Shown: one piece after another, positions 12,721-24,950 of the stretch
Numbering within the stretch: position 1 is the first letter of the stretch
Layout of the letters: each line of letters opens with the position of its first letter
Origin: Xylaria sp. FL1777
Lineage: Eukaryota > Ascomycota > Sordariomycetes > Xylariales > Xylariaceae
Direction of reading: 5' to 3'
Length of the DNA: 64,000 nt
Assembly (NCBI GenBank): GCA_022578965.1
Contig: MU400515.1
Span: 1-64,000, forward strand
Program-made: the position numbers and the translations under genes
The notes under the pieces: generated by a model
The model's database searches: none
What the model was told of the DNA's origin: nothing
Seen by the model: only the letters and a program-made list of their open reading frames with translations

Positions 12721-13942
12721 AGGAAGCCTTTAAATAGAGTTGTTATCCATTTAAGCCACCCACCCACTACCTCATGACTTCCTCGGCCAAGTCACCAACC
12801 CCTCAACTGTGTTGCCGACTTGCTTTACTAACAACGTCAATAGCAACCTCAGCCGAAAGCAGGAGCAAGATGGAAATAAGCTAACCAATTAATGTCTCTA
12901 CACGTAGGCAAAGGCGCCATGATACCTAGGAAAGGAAATCTTCAGTAGATTCTCCTAGAAAGAACAATAAGCTTGCGTGATTGCGGGTATGCATATATAG
13001 GAAGTATCTGCAATAAAATATAAGTCGTTCTTATTTCTTTGAATCGTCTCCAGTCATTGTTTTAAGGGGCGCCGGGGTGCGATTATAGTAGAAACGGTGC
13101 TTGATAGAAATTAGGTACCGATCTTGACAATTAGAAACCCTTTTATTATCTCTCTATTCATTTGATGGAGTTACATACATTTTACCTTAAGAGTACGTAG
13201 TACTTAGTTAGATAACCGTGGAGTAGCTTGGCCCGACCGCCTCATCGGGGTAGTAGATGGCAGTAATCACTATCGCGTAAAGCGACATCACCTACTATAC
13301 CAGATGCAAACGTGTTCATGGTGGGTGAAGTAGACAATAGCCATTACCTGTTTACTTGCATGAAGGTGAGGTAACTCCCTGGTATCTATCTATGTACAAC
13401 GTAATGATCGATTCTTTCGACCAAATCCCATATCCCCGACCATCTCGTTGCTTTGGAACCAGCTCCCCCAACACACAAAAAATTGGTTTAACGAAACAAA
13501 AAATATCATCAATTCGGGATTGGCTCCTTTCATGACCAAAAATCCCACAAACGCCGCGCTCGAATTAGGTCAATCCGTCGTGATAAAGACGCTACCCCCG
13601 GTCTATGTTATATATGCTTTTAATGCTTTCCCTCTCCTTCCAACCTCCTCCCAGTGTATTCCAGCCACCGCCGTCCCTGGCTTCCGGAGAAAAGAGGATA
13701 TAAAACGCCGTTGTATGAATGGCAAGGATTTCGCCTGGTATATGCAAATGCTCCTGTCATAGGAAGAAATCAGACAGTTCGTAATAAGACATGCGAAACA
13801 ATTAAGGTCATGTTCCACGAAGCAAGGGTCCGCATTTAATAAGTATTTATGAAATAGTTTGAGTCAGTCGAGCCATTCCAATGGAATGTCTCAAATTATG
13901 AGGACGGCCATAAAATGTGATGAGATAGGATTCATGTATCAC
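12721..13942. other. Intergenic region between convergent genes
   Basis: Lies between the 3' ends of GUT2 (+) and the RGS-region frame (-). Open frames at 13448-13762 (+) and 13603-13818 (-) overlap each other, match nothing I know and have no supporting splice context, so none is called. It presumably holds both 3' untranslated regions and polyadenylation signals. I see no RNA gene. Confidence 0.5.
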
Positions 13943-14683
13943 TCATGGCCTGTGGTACCTGAATCTGTGATAACTATGGGCCAGCTTTGCGTTTCCGCAA
14001 TCTAGTCGGCGGTCATACGAACTCTCCCAGCCGTATGAATCTGTGTCATACAAACTCTTGCGGGGTAGAGGGGCTGAATCGACTCGCCTCATCATTGTAT
14101 CATCATCTTCAGAATGTGTTATATCCAGATAATTCGACAGGTCAGCCAACCTACACGGAAGCCTAGATGACGCCTTTGGTGTATTATACCAGGCTCCATC
14201 GAATTCAGTGCCCGTTGCTGTGCTAACAGTAGTCTCAGTATCGGTGTCGATTTCAAGGGGCTCAAGCGTCCCAGGGCCAGGCAAGAACCGAACGGGGGCC
14301 ACAGTCGTAGAGATATCGGTACATGGGGAGAACGTATCGTCTCTATCTGAAATAGAGCCATCGAGGCTCTTTGGGGGGATGCGTAGAGGTTTAAGTGCGG
14401 CGCGTTGCCGCAAGCGTGCGTTCTTCTTAACCAAGCAAGAATGAACATGAGACATGCCTCGCGTTTTTGCGGCCACACCACTCACAATATCACTAGCTCC
14501 ACCAAGAGCCTCGGGACAGATCTGCAAACCCGTAAGCGAATTCGTAGAAACGAGCATTCGTTCACCTGGATGAGGATCCTCCCAGATATCAAGGCCGTCG
14601 GCAGCTTGGAGCGTTATATGCTCCGAGCTGCTGTCGCTGGTAAAGCAGACAGATAGTGTATGAGATGGTATGACCTGTAACCC
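13943..14683 (-). CDS. In-frame open extension of the RGS gene after one TAG
   Basis: Directly after the TAG that ends the RGS frame, the same minus-strand frame runs open for about 246 codons and ends at 13943. Its content is protein-like: acidic (GLDIWEDPHPGERMLVS), then GLQICPEALGGASDIV, a basic stretch (KKNARLRQRAALKPLRIPP) and an acidic/Ser-rich end with SYGWESSYDRR. No ATG is available near the junction (first Met about 43 codons in, at 14557), so it is unlikely to be a separate gene. Either it is the real C-terminal half of the RGS protein, joined by an intron I cannot place (no good GT donor; every simple donor/acceptor pair I tried breaks frame or uses a weak site), or a nonsense mutation or readthrough separates the halves. 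Being open by chance is improbable. No known domain recognised. Confidence 0.55.
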   Translation of the reverse strand, partial: GLQVIPSHTLSVCFTSDSSSEHITLQAADGLDIWEDPHPGERMLVSTNSLTGLQICPEALGGASDIVSGVAAKTRGMSHVHSCLVKKNARLRQRAALKPLRIPPKSLDGSISDRDDTFSPCTDISTTVAPVRFLPGPGTLEPLEIDTDTETTVSTATGTEFDGAWYNTPKASSRLPCRLADLSNYLDITHSEDDDTMMRRVDSAPLPRKSLYDTDSYGWESSYDRRLDCGNAKLAHSYHRFRYHRP

Positions 14684-15718
14684 CTATAAGGTTTGGCTAT
14701 TCTGGTTGGAAGGGTTGCTGGATTGTGCCTGATGTGACGACGGCGTGCTCGTGGCCGGTGAATTGGAGCGAGAAGACTTGCTCTTCCTGCCCAGTCCCAG
14801 TTTTGCGCCGACCCTCTTCCAGCTGGTTCCGGAGAGGGCACGTTGAAAGGCTTTGGGAGAAGCATTGAAAGAGAAGTCAGAAGTAGGTGGTGTAGTTGGT
14901 GGCGTCATGGGTTCGGCGGCTGGACTTGAGCTTGGACTTAAACTATCATCAGTCATTTCAATCTCTGGTGAATCACTCGAGCCCGAGTTGGACCGGTCAG
15001 TTGTACGTCCCTTGCCGAAAAGTGGTAATATTGTGGCTATCGGAGATTGGGCAGAGTCATCGGAAGATCCAAGGTCTTTAGGGATTCGTAAGCGTGTGCG
15101 TTCCTGGCGAGCCCTCATTTCTTCTTCAACCTGAGCTTCAACTGTGACGGGCACAACCGACTCTAGAAAGGGTACCAAAACCGAATCGTTCATCAGCTCA
15201 CGAACTATGCTAGTAGCTTCGTCTAGTTCCGTCGGATCCGGGGGCGTTGATGTTGTGTATATTAGACCGAGTAGCCGATCACGAACAGGAGCAGGAATGT
15301 TTACTTCACGCGGGGCTCCAGGAAGAATATATGCCTCGATAATCTTTTCCCATAGCCCGCAGATATAGTCCATTCCCACATAGAGCTGTCCTTGTAACAT
15401 CTGCAAGTGTGTAGCTCTGTAGCGTGTAGCATCCATAATGAATTCTAGTGTCTCTAAACAATGGTTTTGCGATAAGTAGGCCATAAACGCGCCGAGTGTC
15501 CATGGCTGTGGTGCTGTGTTTGAGAGGATGTCATCTAGAGTCGGAGGGTTCAAAAACGGGGAGCCTGTTCGCGGGATAGCCCAACTTGTCGGTCTCGAGG
15601 ATGGGTCCATGACAGTTTCAGCGTCCCAGTCTTCTAGATCTGAGGAGGCTGGTGTTAATTCCCTGGAGAACGGGGTATGGCGGGCAAGGGAGCTTCGTGG
15701 AGATCTAACTTTGCCCAT
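14684..15718 (-). CDS. RGS-domain protein (regulator of G-protein signalling)
   Basis: An RGS domain accelerates GTP hydrolysis by heterotrimeric G-protein alpha subunits and so dampens signalling at the plasma membrane. The 344-residue product starts at the ATG at 15718 (MGKVRSPRSS); the open frame extends further upstream only through a TTG. The RGS domain spans about residues 40-190: segments TLDDILSNTAPQPWTLGAFM, CLETLEFIMDATRYR, YICGLWEKIIEAYI and an ending SVLVPFLESV fit the helical RGS fold. After it comes a Ser/Thr/Pro-rich tail with a basic patch (GLGRKSKSSRS), typical of membrane-proximal fungal RGS proteins of RgsA/Rgs2 size. The exact subfamily is not certain. The frame stops at a TAG (14684-14686), but the same frame is open on the other side for about 246 codons (next entry), so the true C-terminus is in doubt. 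Confidence 0.8.
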   Translation of the reverse strand: MGKVRSPRSSLARHTPFSRELTPASSDLEDWDAETVMDPSSRPTSWAIPRTGSPFLNPPTLDDILSNTAPQPWTLGAFMAYLSQNHCLETLEFIMDATRYRATHLQMLQGQLYVGMDYICGLWEKIIEAYILPGAPREVNIPAPVRDRLLGLIYTTSTPPDPTELDEATSIVRELMNDSVLVPFLESVVPVTVEAQVEEEMRARQERTRLRIPKDLGSSDDSAQSPIATILPLFGKGRTTDRSNSGSSDSPEIEMTDDSLSPSSSPAAEPMTPPTTPPTSDFSFNASPKAFQRALSGTSWKRVGAKLGLGRKSKSSRSNSPATSTPSSHQAQSSNPSNQNSQTL

Positions 15719-18700
15719 TATTCTCCAAGGTGTCGAAATATGTGATAGAACAAGGTGCCTCAATTCGCAATAAGAAGCAAACAGGGCCTCTGCAGTAGTC
15801 TGGTAGTCCAGTTCAAACGAGCACCAAAATCATGCGTAGCGTAGCGAATGAGTATTCCCCTGTCTGAACAAGTTTGTTCCGTGCAGGAGACAAGATGAAA
15901 ACAACCCCAAAACTCTACCTAGAAGACCTACATACGCTGCAGTCGGCCAGCCTAGGATACACTTAGGCCTGGGTACGGGACCTTGACCAATCACCAAGGC
16001 TCAGTTTGCGGGTAGCAGCAGGTTACGGCGATCCCGGGCCTGGTAGCTTGATCGGGAGTCCGTGCTGCAGATGTCTGCTGAAGACCAGCGGAATCGATAC
16101 TCACGCGAGATGTGTAAGGGAGCGTGCACTTATTCGGAGAATAGCGTCCGCCGTACGACAAAGCACCCAACCGTATATGAAGGGTGTAGGCGAGGGCTAG
16201 AACAGCTTCCTTCCCCGCACTGCCGAGCTGGAAGCCCTGAGACCTTCTGAGGCCGAAGTTAACTTGTATGAGACTTGGGGTGGTGCTTGCTAGCGAAGCA
16301 GCTCAGAGGGCAAAGCTCAGTAATGATGATCACAGTCTGACGTGAGTGCGGCAGGATAGAGTTTGGGGAGCTTGGATCGCAGGCGGATTATAGTTTGTGT
16401 CCCTTCCGCTTGGAAATAGTCTGCGTTAATGAGCAGGATTAAAGCCACAAGTCCCAACCTCGCAGTTCGGATTGTCACAATACACTTCAAGGTCACAGCT
16501 GAAGTACAACAACCTGCGTGGGAGGAGAAGGACGCGCAAGATGGCCGTCGTGGATAATGTGATGTAGGGAAAGACCGAAAAGGTTGAAATCTCCCAGCGT
16601 ACCGAGCGAAAAGCGATGATCAAGCAAAAAAGGAGCGTTATTGGGAAAGCCTAGATGCTTTGTCTGGCGTCGTCTTGTTTCGTGTCGCGTTGTGATTTGC
16701 AGTATGTCTGAACGAGAGTGACTGGTTGTAATTGTGGTGGTGTAAGAGTCGAGAAGGCGATGGTCCTGGTTGCGAGGGAGAATAGCAGCTGCTGCGCGGA
16801 CTTTCTAATATTTCCTCATATAATTAGATAATCCGTTAGATTCTCTCTCTTCTCGTGGTCTCCTTCCCTTTCCTCTTCTTCTTCTTCGTTGTCGTCGTTG
16901 TTGTCGTTTTTGTTGATAATAGTCCTGGAAGTTGTACAGACCAGTTGAGGGGAGAGTGACGATAAGATAATCAATAAGACGGCCTTGCGTTGGCGGCGGC
17001 GGTAATAAGAGCAGTAGAAGCGAGGTGAGTAACAATAGGTATCATTAGGTAACAAAGAGTAAGGCCAAGCTCACATTACATATCCCAAGGAAAGTAACGG
17101 GATAGTGAAGAGAGTCGATCGTGTAAATAGCTGGGAACGACCTTGCGAGGAATCCTACATATAATACAACGTGAAGGTAGGAGTACAGCAGTACCAGACA
17201 AGGTATCGATGGTATGACCGAAGGGACAGGTACCGTGTACTTATTCCCGACAAAGGGCGGTCCATGCGCACATGGCGGACTGGCCCAGGTACTCCAGTAC
17301 GTGTACCTACACCACCCAAGTATGTACGCATGTACGCATTACCTGTAGGTATATGGGTACTACGCAGTACGCATACCACAGCTACAGTGTAAGTGTACTA
17401 CCCCAGCGTACATACCTAGCGTACCTAGCGTACCTACCTCAGCAAAGGCGCATGGCCCGGATGAACGAGATTGAAAGGGGAGATCCCCAGCCAGGACCCA
17501 ATGGCGATCCAGCAGCGACCCCGCTAGGACCCAGTCGGATCCAGTCAAGGCCCAGGGGCGAAAGGGGATCGCCCCCTGTCGATGCCCTTCCAGGCTCCAT
17601 TCGTTCCATTCGTTCCATCCGCCCACCAACTTCCTTCTTCTTCAGTCAGGTACCTACACTACACTACGTACTGGTCAGGCTACAGTCGGGCATGAGGCCG
17701 GTTTCCGGCCGGTATACGGTATACGGCACTGTACTGCGTATGCGTAGGCATGCTGCTGTCAGTTATACCTGCTGTCCTGCTGTAGTGGAGGTAGGATAAA
17801 GAGAGATTCTTCGTCGACACCAAGAGACCTACATACCTGTGTATACTAGGTGCCTAACCTTACATCACATACATCTGTATATACGTAGTAAGGTACGTAG
17901 GTAGTCGAGGTAATCCATGAGTATGACGCCACGCGGTTAATTAAGCCAGTTGATTAAGCCAATTGTTCGATCAGGTGCTCTGTGGATAGATAACATAACG
18001 ATACTAATATACAGTAGGTTGGGTACTGTACCTATTCGTAAATCCATTGATTGTTCGATAGGTATTGTTACAGTACATGTACATAGATGTAAAAAATTCG
18101 ACAAATATTTACACTACTGTACCTCTTCAACACTACCTACCAATATTGCCACCACCAATAGCAGCAACAACAAAAGCAATAGCAAGTTCACATACTGTAG
18201 CATACTGTACCTCTTTAACGGATGAGTCCGACATCATCCTCACGTCTGCATGACAGATGGCAGACAATGGCATGGCTTCTATACTACTAGTATATCGTAC
18301 GAAGAACATGGATTGGTCATACGGTGCTTTCTTTTCAACGACAGTAGAACCAAATGCTGTTGTGTTTGGGCTTTGCATTTAACATATGTAGGGTACCTTG
18401 AGCGACAGTCGTATCTTATTAATGATAATTACATTTCTATTACCTCAGTGTGCTATGCTGCATGGTATGATCGAAGCTCCATTGGTAGATAATTGGTTCG
18501 CAGAGCATTTACACTAGGAACAAGCGTCTTAATCAAGGGCGCGCATGCAAATTGGTGTGCCTATTATATTGTAGTATAGCATTCTTGCCCATCGGCAACA
18601 GAGACATGCATACAGTACACACACAGTAAATTACAGTGCTGCAATGGGTATAGCGTGCAGCATGAAGCTCCGCTACCAAGAAACTGCTGGCCCGGCCACG

Positions 18701-19205
18701 GTATTGGCCTGGGCTAACCAACCAATTCATCAGGGTGGCGCAACGCTAGAAGGACGCTAGAACCCTTCAAGGGACCAATCAGATGATAGAGAACGGCGCC
18801 AGACGGAGATCGCTTACTATATAGAGCAGTAGTGCGCTGTACCGACTACCTAGTGTACTCCGTAGTGTACTATGCGTACGCTAATGAGTGGTACAAATGG
18901 GGACCATGATGGAGCCCCCTGGTCAAGCACCGCCGTAAAGCGGCGACGGATTACATATGGAAAAATTCTAGCGCGGCGTACAGTGTACCGGTAATGTATG
19001 AGAGGCTATGTGTACCTACTGTAGTTCTAGGACTATACGGCAATGAGTAGCCACCACCTCATTATCATCACAGCCCCGCAGTGGATTCTACCTACGCAGT
19101 ACTGCGTATGGGGATACAGTACGAGTATGGTGGTCATAACGGACTCATATCGACGAGTACTATACGCATACGCAGTATAAGTACCTACATGTAGGTAGCC
19201 TACTA
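15719..19205. other. Gene-free region upstream of the RGS gene
   Basis: The first kilobase or so is probably leader and promoter of the minus-strand RGS gene. A pyrimidine-rich tract lies at about 16,845-16,915. From about 17.2 kb the DNA is spacer-like: short tandem bits (ACCTAGCGT near 17,415; TCCATTCGT near 17,598), TACGCAGTA at 17361 and many GTAC-rich motifs. Frames such as 17272-17799 (+) are low-complexity spacer translations. No gene or RNA is supportable. Confidence 0.5.
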
Positions 19206-19392
19206 TCCCTTTAGTGGGTGTTTCAGCTCCAATACATAAAAAGTGGAATACCGGGGCTGCTTACATAAACATGTAATCCAATGAAATTATAATATGATGC
19301 TCGGATAATTGTATTATTGGATTATTTGTTTATGTAAGCAGCCCCGGTATTCCACTTTTTATGTATTGGAGCTGAAACACCCACTAAAGGGA
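19206..19392. mobile_element. Fold-back MITE, 187 bp, TA target duplication
   Basis: Near-perfect inverted repeats of about 77 bp face each other across a 33-bp AT-rich centre. The outer ends read TCCCTTTAGTGGGTGTTTCA and its exact complement, and the inner part differs at about two positions (near 19,272 and 19,330). TA at 19204-19205 and 19393-19394 looks like a target-site duplication, as left by Tc1/mariner-type transposases. There is no coding capacity, so it would have been mobilised in trans. The near identity of the arms means little point mutation since insertion, in contrast to the AT-rich block. The parent transposon cannot be named from this window. Confidence 0.85.
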
Positions 19393-22300
19393 TAAGGTAG
19401 GCATTCACTTCGAGCTGACAAGAGGAGACGCCGAAGGCTACCTACTTAAGCAATGCAGTAAATAAAAAGAACACCCTCGCCTCGGTAATGGAACCACTGC
19501 ACGGGCATAGATTCTATGTGGTCCCGGGAGTAGATATCCAGCGGAAGTGAGTCCTACGATATGCAGCATGTGTGAAGGAAACTAGGTATGAGACACGCGA
19601 CACAACGACGGTGCTTGTACTCAGTAGGGCAAAGAGGAGAGGGGGAATGCCGTGATATGGAGGCGGTCAGCCTTTCATCATTCCGTCGAGGACAGGTAGA
19701 TAACCACGGATGCAGTGATTTTGGTACGGCTAACCTTACTTACTATGGGTATCTATTGCACTACACTACTTCCTGTCCTCTGTTCCTGTGTTCGAAATTG
19801 AAATGCCGCGCATAGTATATGTAGCTAAGTAGTGATGGAAAGGGTATTATTATCTACCACAACCACGAAGATGAGGGCTCTACCACGGTGCGTGCTATAC
19901 AGTATGCGTACGCAGTATGGCTTGAGAGCGCATGGATGCATGTGGAAACAAGCAGCGCCAACTGCCGCCCTGGTTCTCATCGGCACCGGAAGATCTGCAA
20001 ACGGCACCCTGTTGTGTAAGCCTTTTTTTGCTGTCTTCGTCGAATGCGACATAGAGAATTCATCCACGGGCCGGTCTATGGCAATGCGACAATGAATATG
20101 CGTAGATTATCTTACTTATACTACACCATTTTACACCATACACTAGGTAGTAGTGTATGTAGTGTGTGGTGTGTCTAGTGTATGGACCAGTCTCGGGGGG
20201 TTGTTGTGATACTGTTGGGACCAATAGACGCCGTGTTACCTGTGTAAATATATACTAGTCTGCCACGCCCCATGTAGTGTAAGGTCCGCAGTATATGCGT
20301 ATACTACACGGAGCACAGAGCCAAGAGATGCAGCGTCCATCTCGTCCAAAAGATCAACCCCTCCGCCCCCCCAAAAAACTGATCCATGCGTTTGTTTTGC
20401 ATCGTTGAGCACGAGGATGGGAGTCCAAGCAGTGTCCAAGGTCGGCGAACGTGGAAATACTACTCACCCACATGTCCGTATGTTACCCCAATATCCATGC
20501 TCCCTGTGTGAGCACACACGAAAAGACTCAGGCCAGTTAAGATCAGCGGTGCAGCAGCTCCGACGTACATAGTATGATGATGCCATGGTCCAGAAACTTG
20601 TTTCAGCCAGGAATATCCAATATGCTGCGTACTACCTAGCAGTAAAACTTGGGCACGCTACCTGATAATCATAATACTGCGTAGAATGGCATACTTAGCC
20701 CTCAGAGTATTACGCATCTTCGATACCCTGCCGCTTTAGCAATGTCGAGACAAGACCCCAAATTCAATCTACACACTACAGGTAGGCAATAAAAAGAATA
20801 CCACCCAAGGTAATAATATCGAGTGGTAAAGCCCTGCTGATGTAGGGCTGCCCTTGTCCTCCTTGTTGTACGCAGGAGTGTACGTGCCTTCAATCTTACG
20901 CCATTCCAACGACAGGAGCATCATTGGTATCGTCTTCTTCCATGGAGATGTGAGGGGCAGGAGTGCAGGTAATCCTTGGCAATCCCCAGCTCGCTACTAG
21001 CCATCTGCGCTATGGCTCTACGCATATGTGCGTACACGACGAATACTCAGTAGTGTAGTGCCAAAAAGCGGCGTATTAGATCGAACTACGCCACCTACAT
21101 ACACCACCTACTTACTTACCTAATGCCAGTCGCCTCACGCCTTGCACGCCTTGTCCGAAAGTCCCGCTCAGCTCTGCTGAGGCTGGTGAGCCTCGTGATA
21201 CCTGCTAGACCTGTTAAAGAGGTACTGTAGCGAGAGGCCGCAATACTGCGTATACCTAGACAGGGATATTTTCCTCTTACCCCTTCAGCCAGTTGAGATG
21301 CCATGTCGTGGCAAAGACACAAAAAGTTGCCCGCCCGTCTCTACCATGTACGACGCTGATTCGAGCCAGATCCGTCATCAGCACGCTAAAACCAATATTC
21401 GTGCCCTCAAAGCAGAAGCTCGAAGGACTACCGATGTAGCGAAGGAATCTGGAATAGACTTGGCCTTGGTTCCATCCGCAAGCTAACCAATAGCACAATA
21501 TAGGCCACTTGGCCACGCACCACAACAAGCAACAAAGGCGAGTGAAGTGGTGTCGCTTACCCTCCAAAATCACGACGGATGGTTTGCTCGTCAATCCATC
21601 ATGTGTTGGGTTGCCAGGCTTACCAGTCTTGCCAGGGGCCCCTTGACCCCTGACAGACGTACTCAGTACTTACTTAATTGCATGACCGACTCCAAAGAGA
21701 CCCGCGGATCCACCACCCCTGTTCTTGTTGGCTCGGCGTCGCTACGGGGAGTTTCTAGAATTTTTCTAGAAGCCTTCGAGAACTTTTCCATCTGCAGGTT
21801 AGTGGAATCCTGTCTCACCGGCCGGACATGCCGGTCAACCAATGACATTCGCTCGACATGCAGGCTGAAGGTGTTGCAGGAAATTTGCCCACCACATCGC
21901 AGGACGGCAAATCTTTGTTGTTCAGTTCGTATGACTCTCAAAATAATACATACGATGAATCGCGATCGCGGACAGATAGCGCGGCTAGCCGCTCGCCCCT
22001 TATCCACCAATCTGAGAAATCACACCATACCCGGTTCACGGTGGGAAAGTCGGAAATGCTCATAACGCGACCGTTATTACTGACCGGCGTAACCGATAGG
22101 AGAGCACTCACTGTTACCCCGTGACACCACCTCGCGACGTTTGAATTACACACATGCCGATTTCGCCTCGACGGATATTTGTGATATTGTTGTGATTCAT
22201 CGTATCGTTTCTCTGTCATCTCGCACAATAGCACACTCCGAGCATCCCAGTAGGTAGTCAGCAAGACATGTGACTTTGCAACTCTCAAATTCTCACACAG

Positions 22301-24950
22301 CATGTGGCATGCGGTGGACCAAAGGTCTGGTTGGCTTCCGACGAGCCCCTTTCCATGCATGCCCAACGATGACAACCGATCGTGGCCCTTCTGGAGCCGT
22401 CGTCAGGCGGACCCCTTGCGTGCAAGTCAGATCTACTGATAGGCAGCCCGATGATTTGAGCTGGGTAGGGCTCAGCTTACGACAAATACGATGTTACTGT
22501 TCCTGCCCGATATTTGCCATTGCCTATAAGGCCTCAGTAGCGCATATACATGAAATAGATGCGAGTCCTGGGGTCCACGTGATAGTCGGATTAGGTGATG
22601 GACTTCCACTACCACACAGCTAACACGGTCTGCGCCATAGAAAGTCTTTGAACATTGCAAATTTTTCCCCTGTCTGTATAAGGAACAAGAGAACAGAGCC
22701 AGGTCATGCAGTAACATGCAAACCATCTGGGCACTTTTTAACACGCTATCACCTCAAGCCTCGCGTAGCTAGTGTAGAGCCTCGAAAATACAGTGGCGAC
22801 CTTCTTGAATTGCCATATCAAATCGAACACGGCCGCCAGAAGCCGCTTTGACGCCGGGCGGCTCAGGCCGTAGTGGTGCGACTCAAAGAAAATTTGTCGA
22901 AAAGAACGGGGTCACCAATACCACCAACAGTTGCAAGATATTATAGCCATTCAGATGCGGAACTGAGAGAGCCTCCTTGCTTGACATTACGTACTAGCTC
23001 CAAAAATCTGCGCGGTAAAGGTTGTAGCGGGGTCCGAATGAACGAGGAGATCGACAACAAAGCTGGACAAAGCCGAAGGAAGCCAACCGTCTGCGGCGAG
23101 CCGCTTTGCATTTTTAGAGCGAGACCAGCCCCATCCCCCTTAAGCCGCGCCGCATCACTCAATCGCCGTAGTGGAATGAGTCGGGTCACCCTGACGGGGA
23201 GGACGACGTGATTCACCAGTTCGGATCATGGCGGTGGGTCTGTCACTAGTCAAGCCTCTCCTGCAGGTCCAGCGAAGAGAAAGCCGTTTTTTGTACATAC
23301 ATAAGATAACTCTACATAATATCGATCTCTGCCAAGCTTTTCCCACACCGGCGGCCCGCCATTCACCGCACAAGTGGTGGAGCTGCTGTCTAGATGGCCT
23401 CTTTGTCACGACTTACATACGTGGTAGCTATACTAGATATCGTCTATAGTACTAATTTAAGGCATCTCTTGCTTCTTGCAAAATAGGTAACAATGTATCG
23501 TGGCGGCCACGACGGAATTAGCCCCAAAGGAGACGTTAAACCCTCAATGTAGTGTTATTATTTAGTATAGATCGAGTAGGTATGCAGATCTTAGATCGTG
23601 ACAAACAGTCCAACACTAGACTAATTTCTACTGGTGCAAAAGACCCTACCCAGTATTTGTAGAAAATAACAGACATACACGGTTTAATGGTGGAAACTCC
23701 CCAGGATCCAAGGGCATAGCCTCGAGGTATTATGCGTAGACATTGGCCATTCGTTAAGACGAAGCCCCACCATTAGAATCATCGTCCAACCTGCCTGAAA
23801 CGGAAGTATAAACATTCGAACTTTCTCATTCCCCGGCTAATAATGTAGGTATATCTCGACGCTCACGTATCATCGATGTTACCCTACTCTAGAATGCCCA
23901 GTTTTGTCCATTTAAGCTTCCCATTGGCTATTATTACCCGCAGATGCGCTCAGAGGATCTTTTCAAGTTTCTTGAAAGTGGTCATGTTGTATGTATATGT
24001 ACGCTACACGGTCTATACTGTATACTACATATATACAGTTTGCGTATTACTACTACGTCGTGGAGTACAGTAGCGCGTTGACATCGCAGCCTTACTACAG
24101 AGCCTCAACGAGATTCACCGAGATGGGGTTTTCTCATAGTAGTCGAATACCGTACCTGAGTCTGATTCCTGAAGAGGCAACTGGACACCACTTCCCTTGG
24201 CGTGCTCTATTCACCGTCCCATCCAAGTAGTATCTGTAGCAATCCAACGCCTTCCAAATTAATGAATCCTTGGCGCAGTACAGGGGCAAAATAGCGGGCA
24301 GCCTGCGCAAATTGATTCGCACGATCCCACCTCTTGACCATTTAATTCTTCACCATGGGTCGAGGCCGCCTCGGTATCGTTGCCGAGCGGTGATGATGAA
24401 AAAGGGTTATTGTTGGTGGTCATCATATCAGTTACCGGTACACCATAGCGTACTCGGCTAAGCTTTCCGGTGTGTGATTAGGAATGTTCATCTTGGCTAG
24501 TTGTCAGAGACAAGGCCAATTGATTGCTATATATCATAGTTCGGAACAATAGTCATTTCGTATATTCGTTTATGACATAGTTATAACTTATGGAGAAAAA
24601 GCACATCAACACTCCGTGTTCCAGCGACGGCGATCTAGGCACGCTGCGATATTCTATGCAAAAGTCGTCCAAGTCCTTCAGGGTAGTTGTTTACCAAGCT
24701 TCTGCATGAAGCTTGATACAACGCAACTCGGCACAGGATAGCCGAGGCTCATACGATAGCTCGTCGCCAATCTTAATCTCGATATACAGAAGAGATGACT
24801 GGAGACTATGTCACACTGAGTTCGGTCGGCTCGACATGGTTTTTCGGAACATACCAGCGTCAAGCTTATGATGTACAATGATCATTACAGATCATACCCT
24901 ATAAGGCACATGAAAACTATGTATCAAAGCTTGGAAAGAAAGCCAGATAC
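19393..24950. other. Gene-free spacer DNA
   Basis: About 5.5 kb of normal-composition DNA without a supportable gene. Overlapping frames on both strands (for example 21547-22065 + against 21663-22010 and 21938-22375 -) have no family resemblance or consistent splice signals. TACGCAGTA-type motifs occur at 19909, 20675 and 21244. A short minus frame (24426 to 24259, 55 codons, start MMTTNNNPFSSSPLG) has some coding character but no continuation that I can justify. Confidence 0.45.

Noticed and set aside
13448..13839. Overlapping 104- and 61-codon plus frames
   Set aside because: Lie between convergent genes, overlap a minus frame equally long, no recognisable motif.
17272..17799. 175-codon plus frame
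   Set aside because: Built from repeated spacer motifs; residues are Thr/Tyr/Arg/Pro-biased without domain character.
21547..22375. Overlapping frames of 172 (+), 115 (-) and 145 (-) codons
   Set aside because: Three frames compete for the same bases, none has coding character or splice support.
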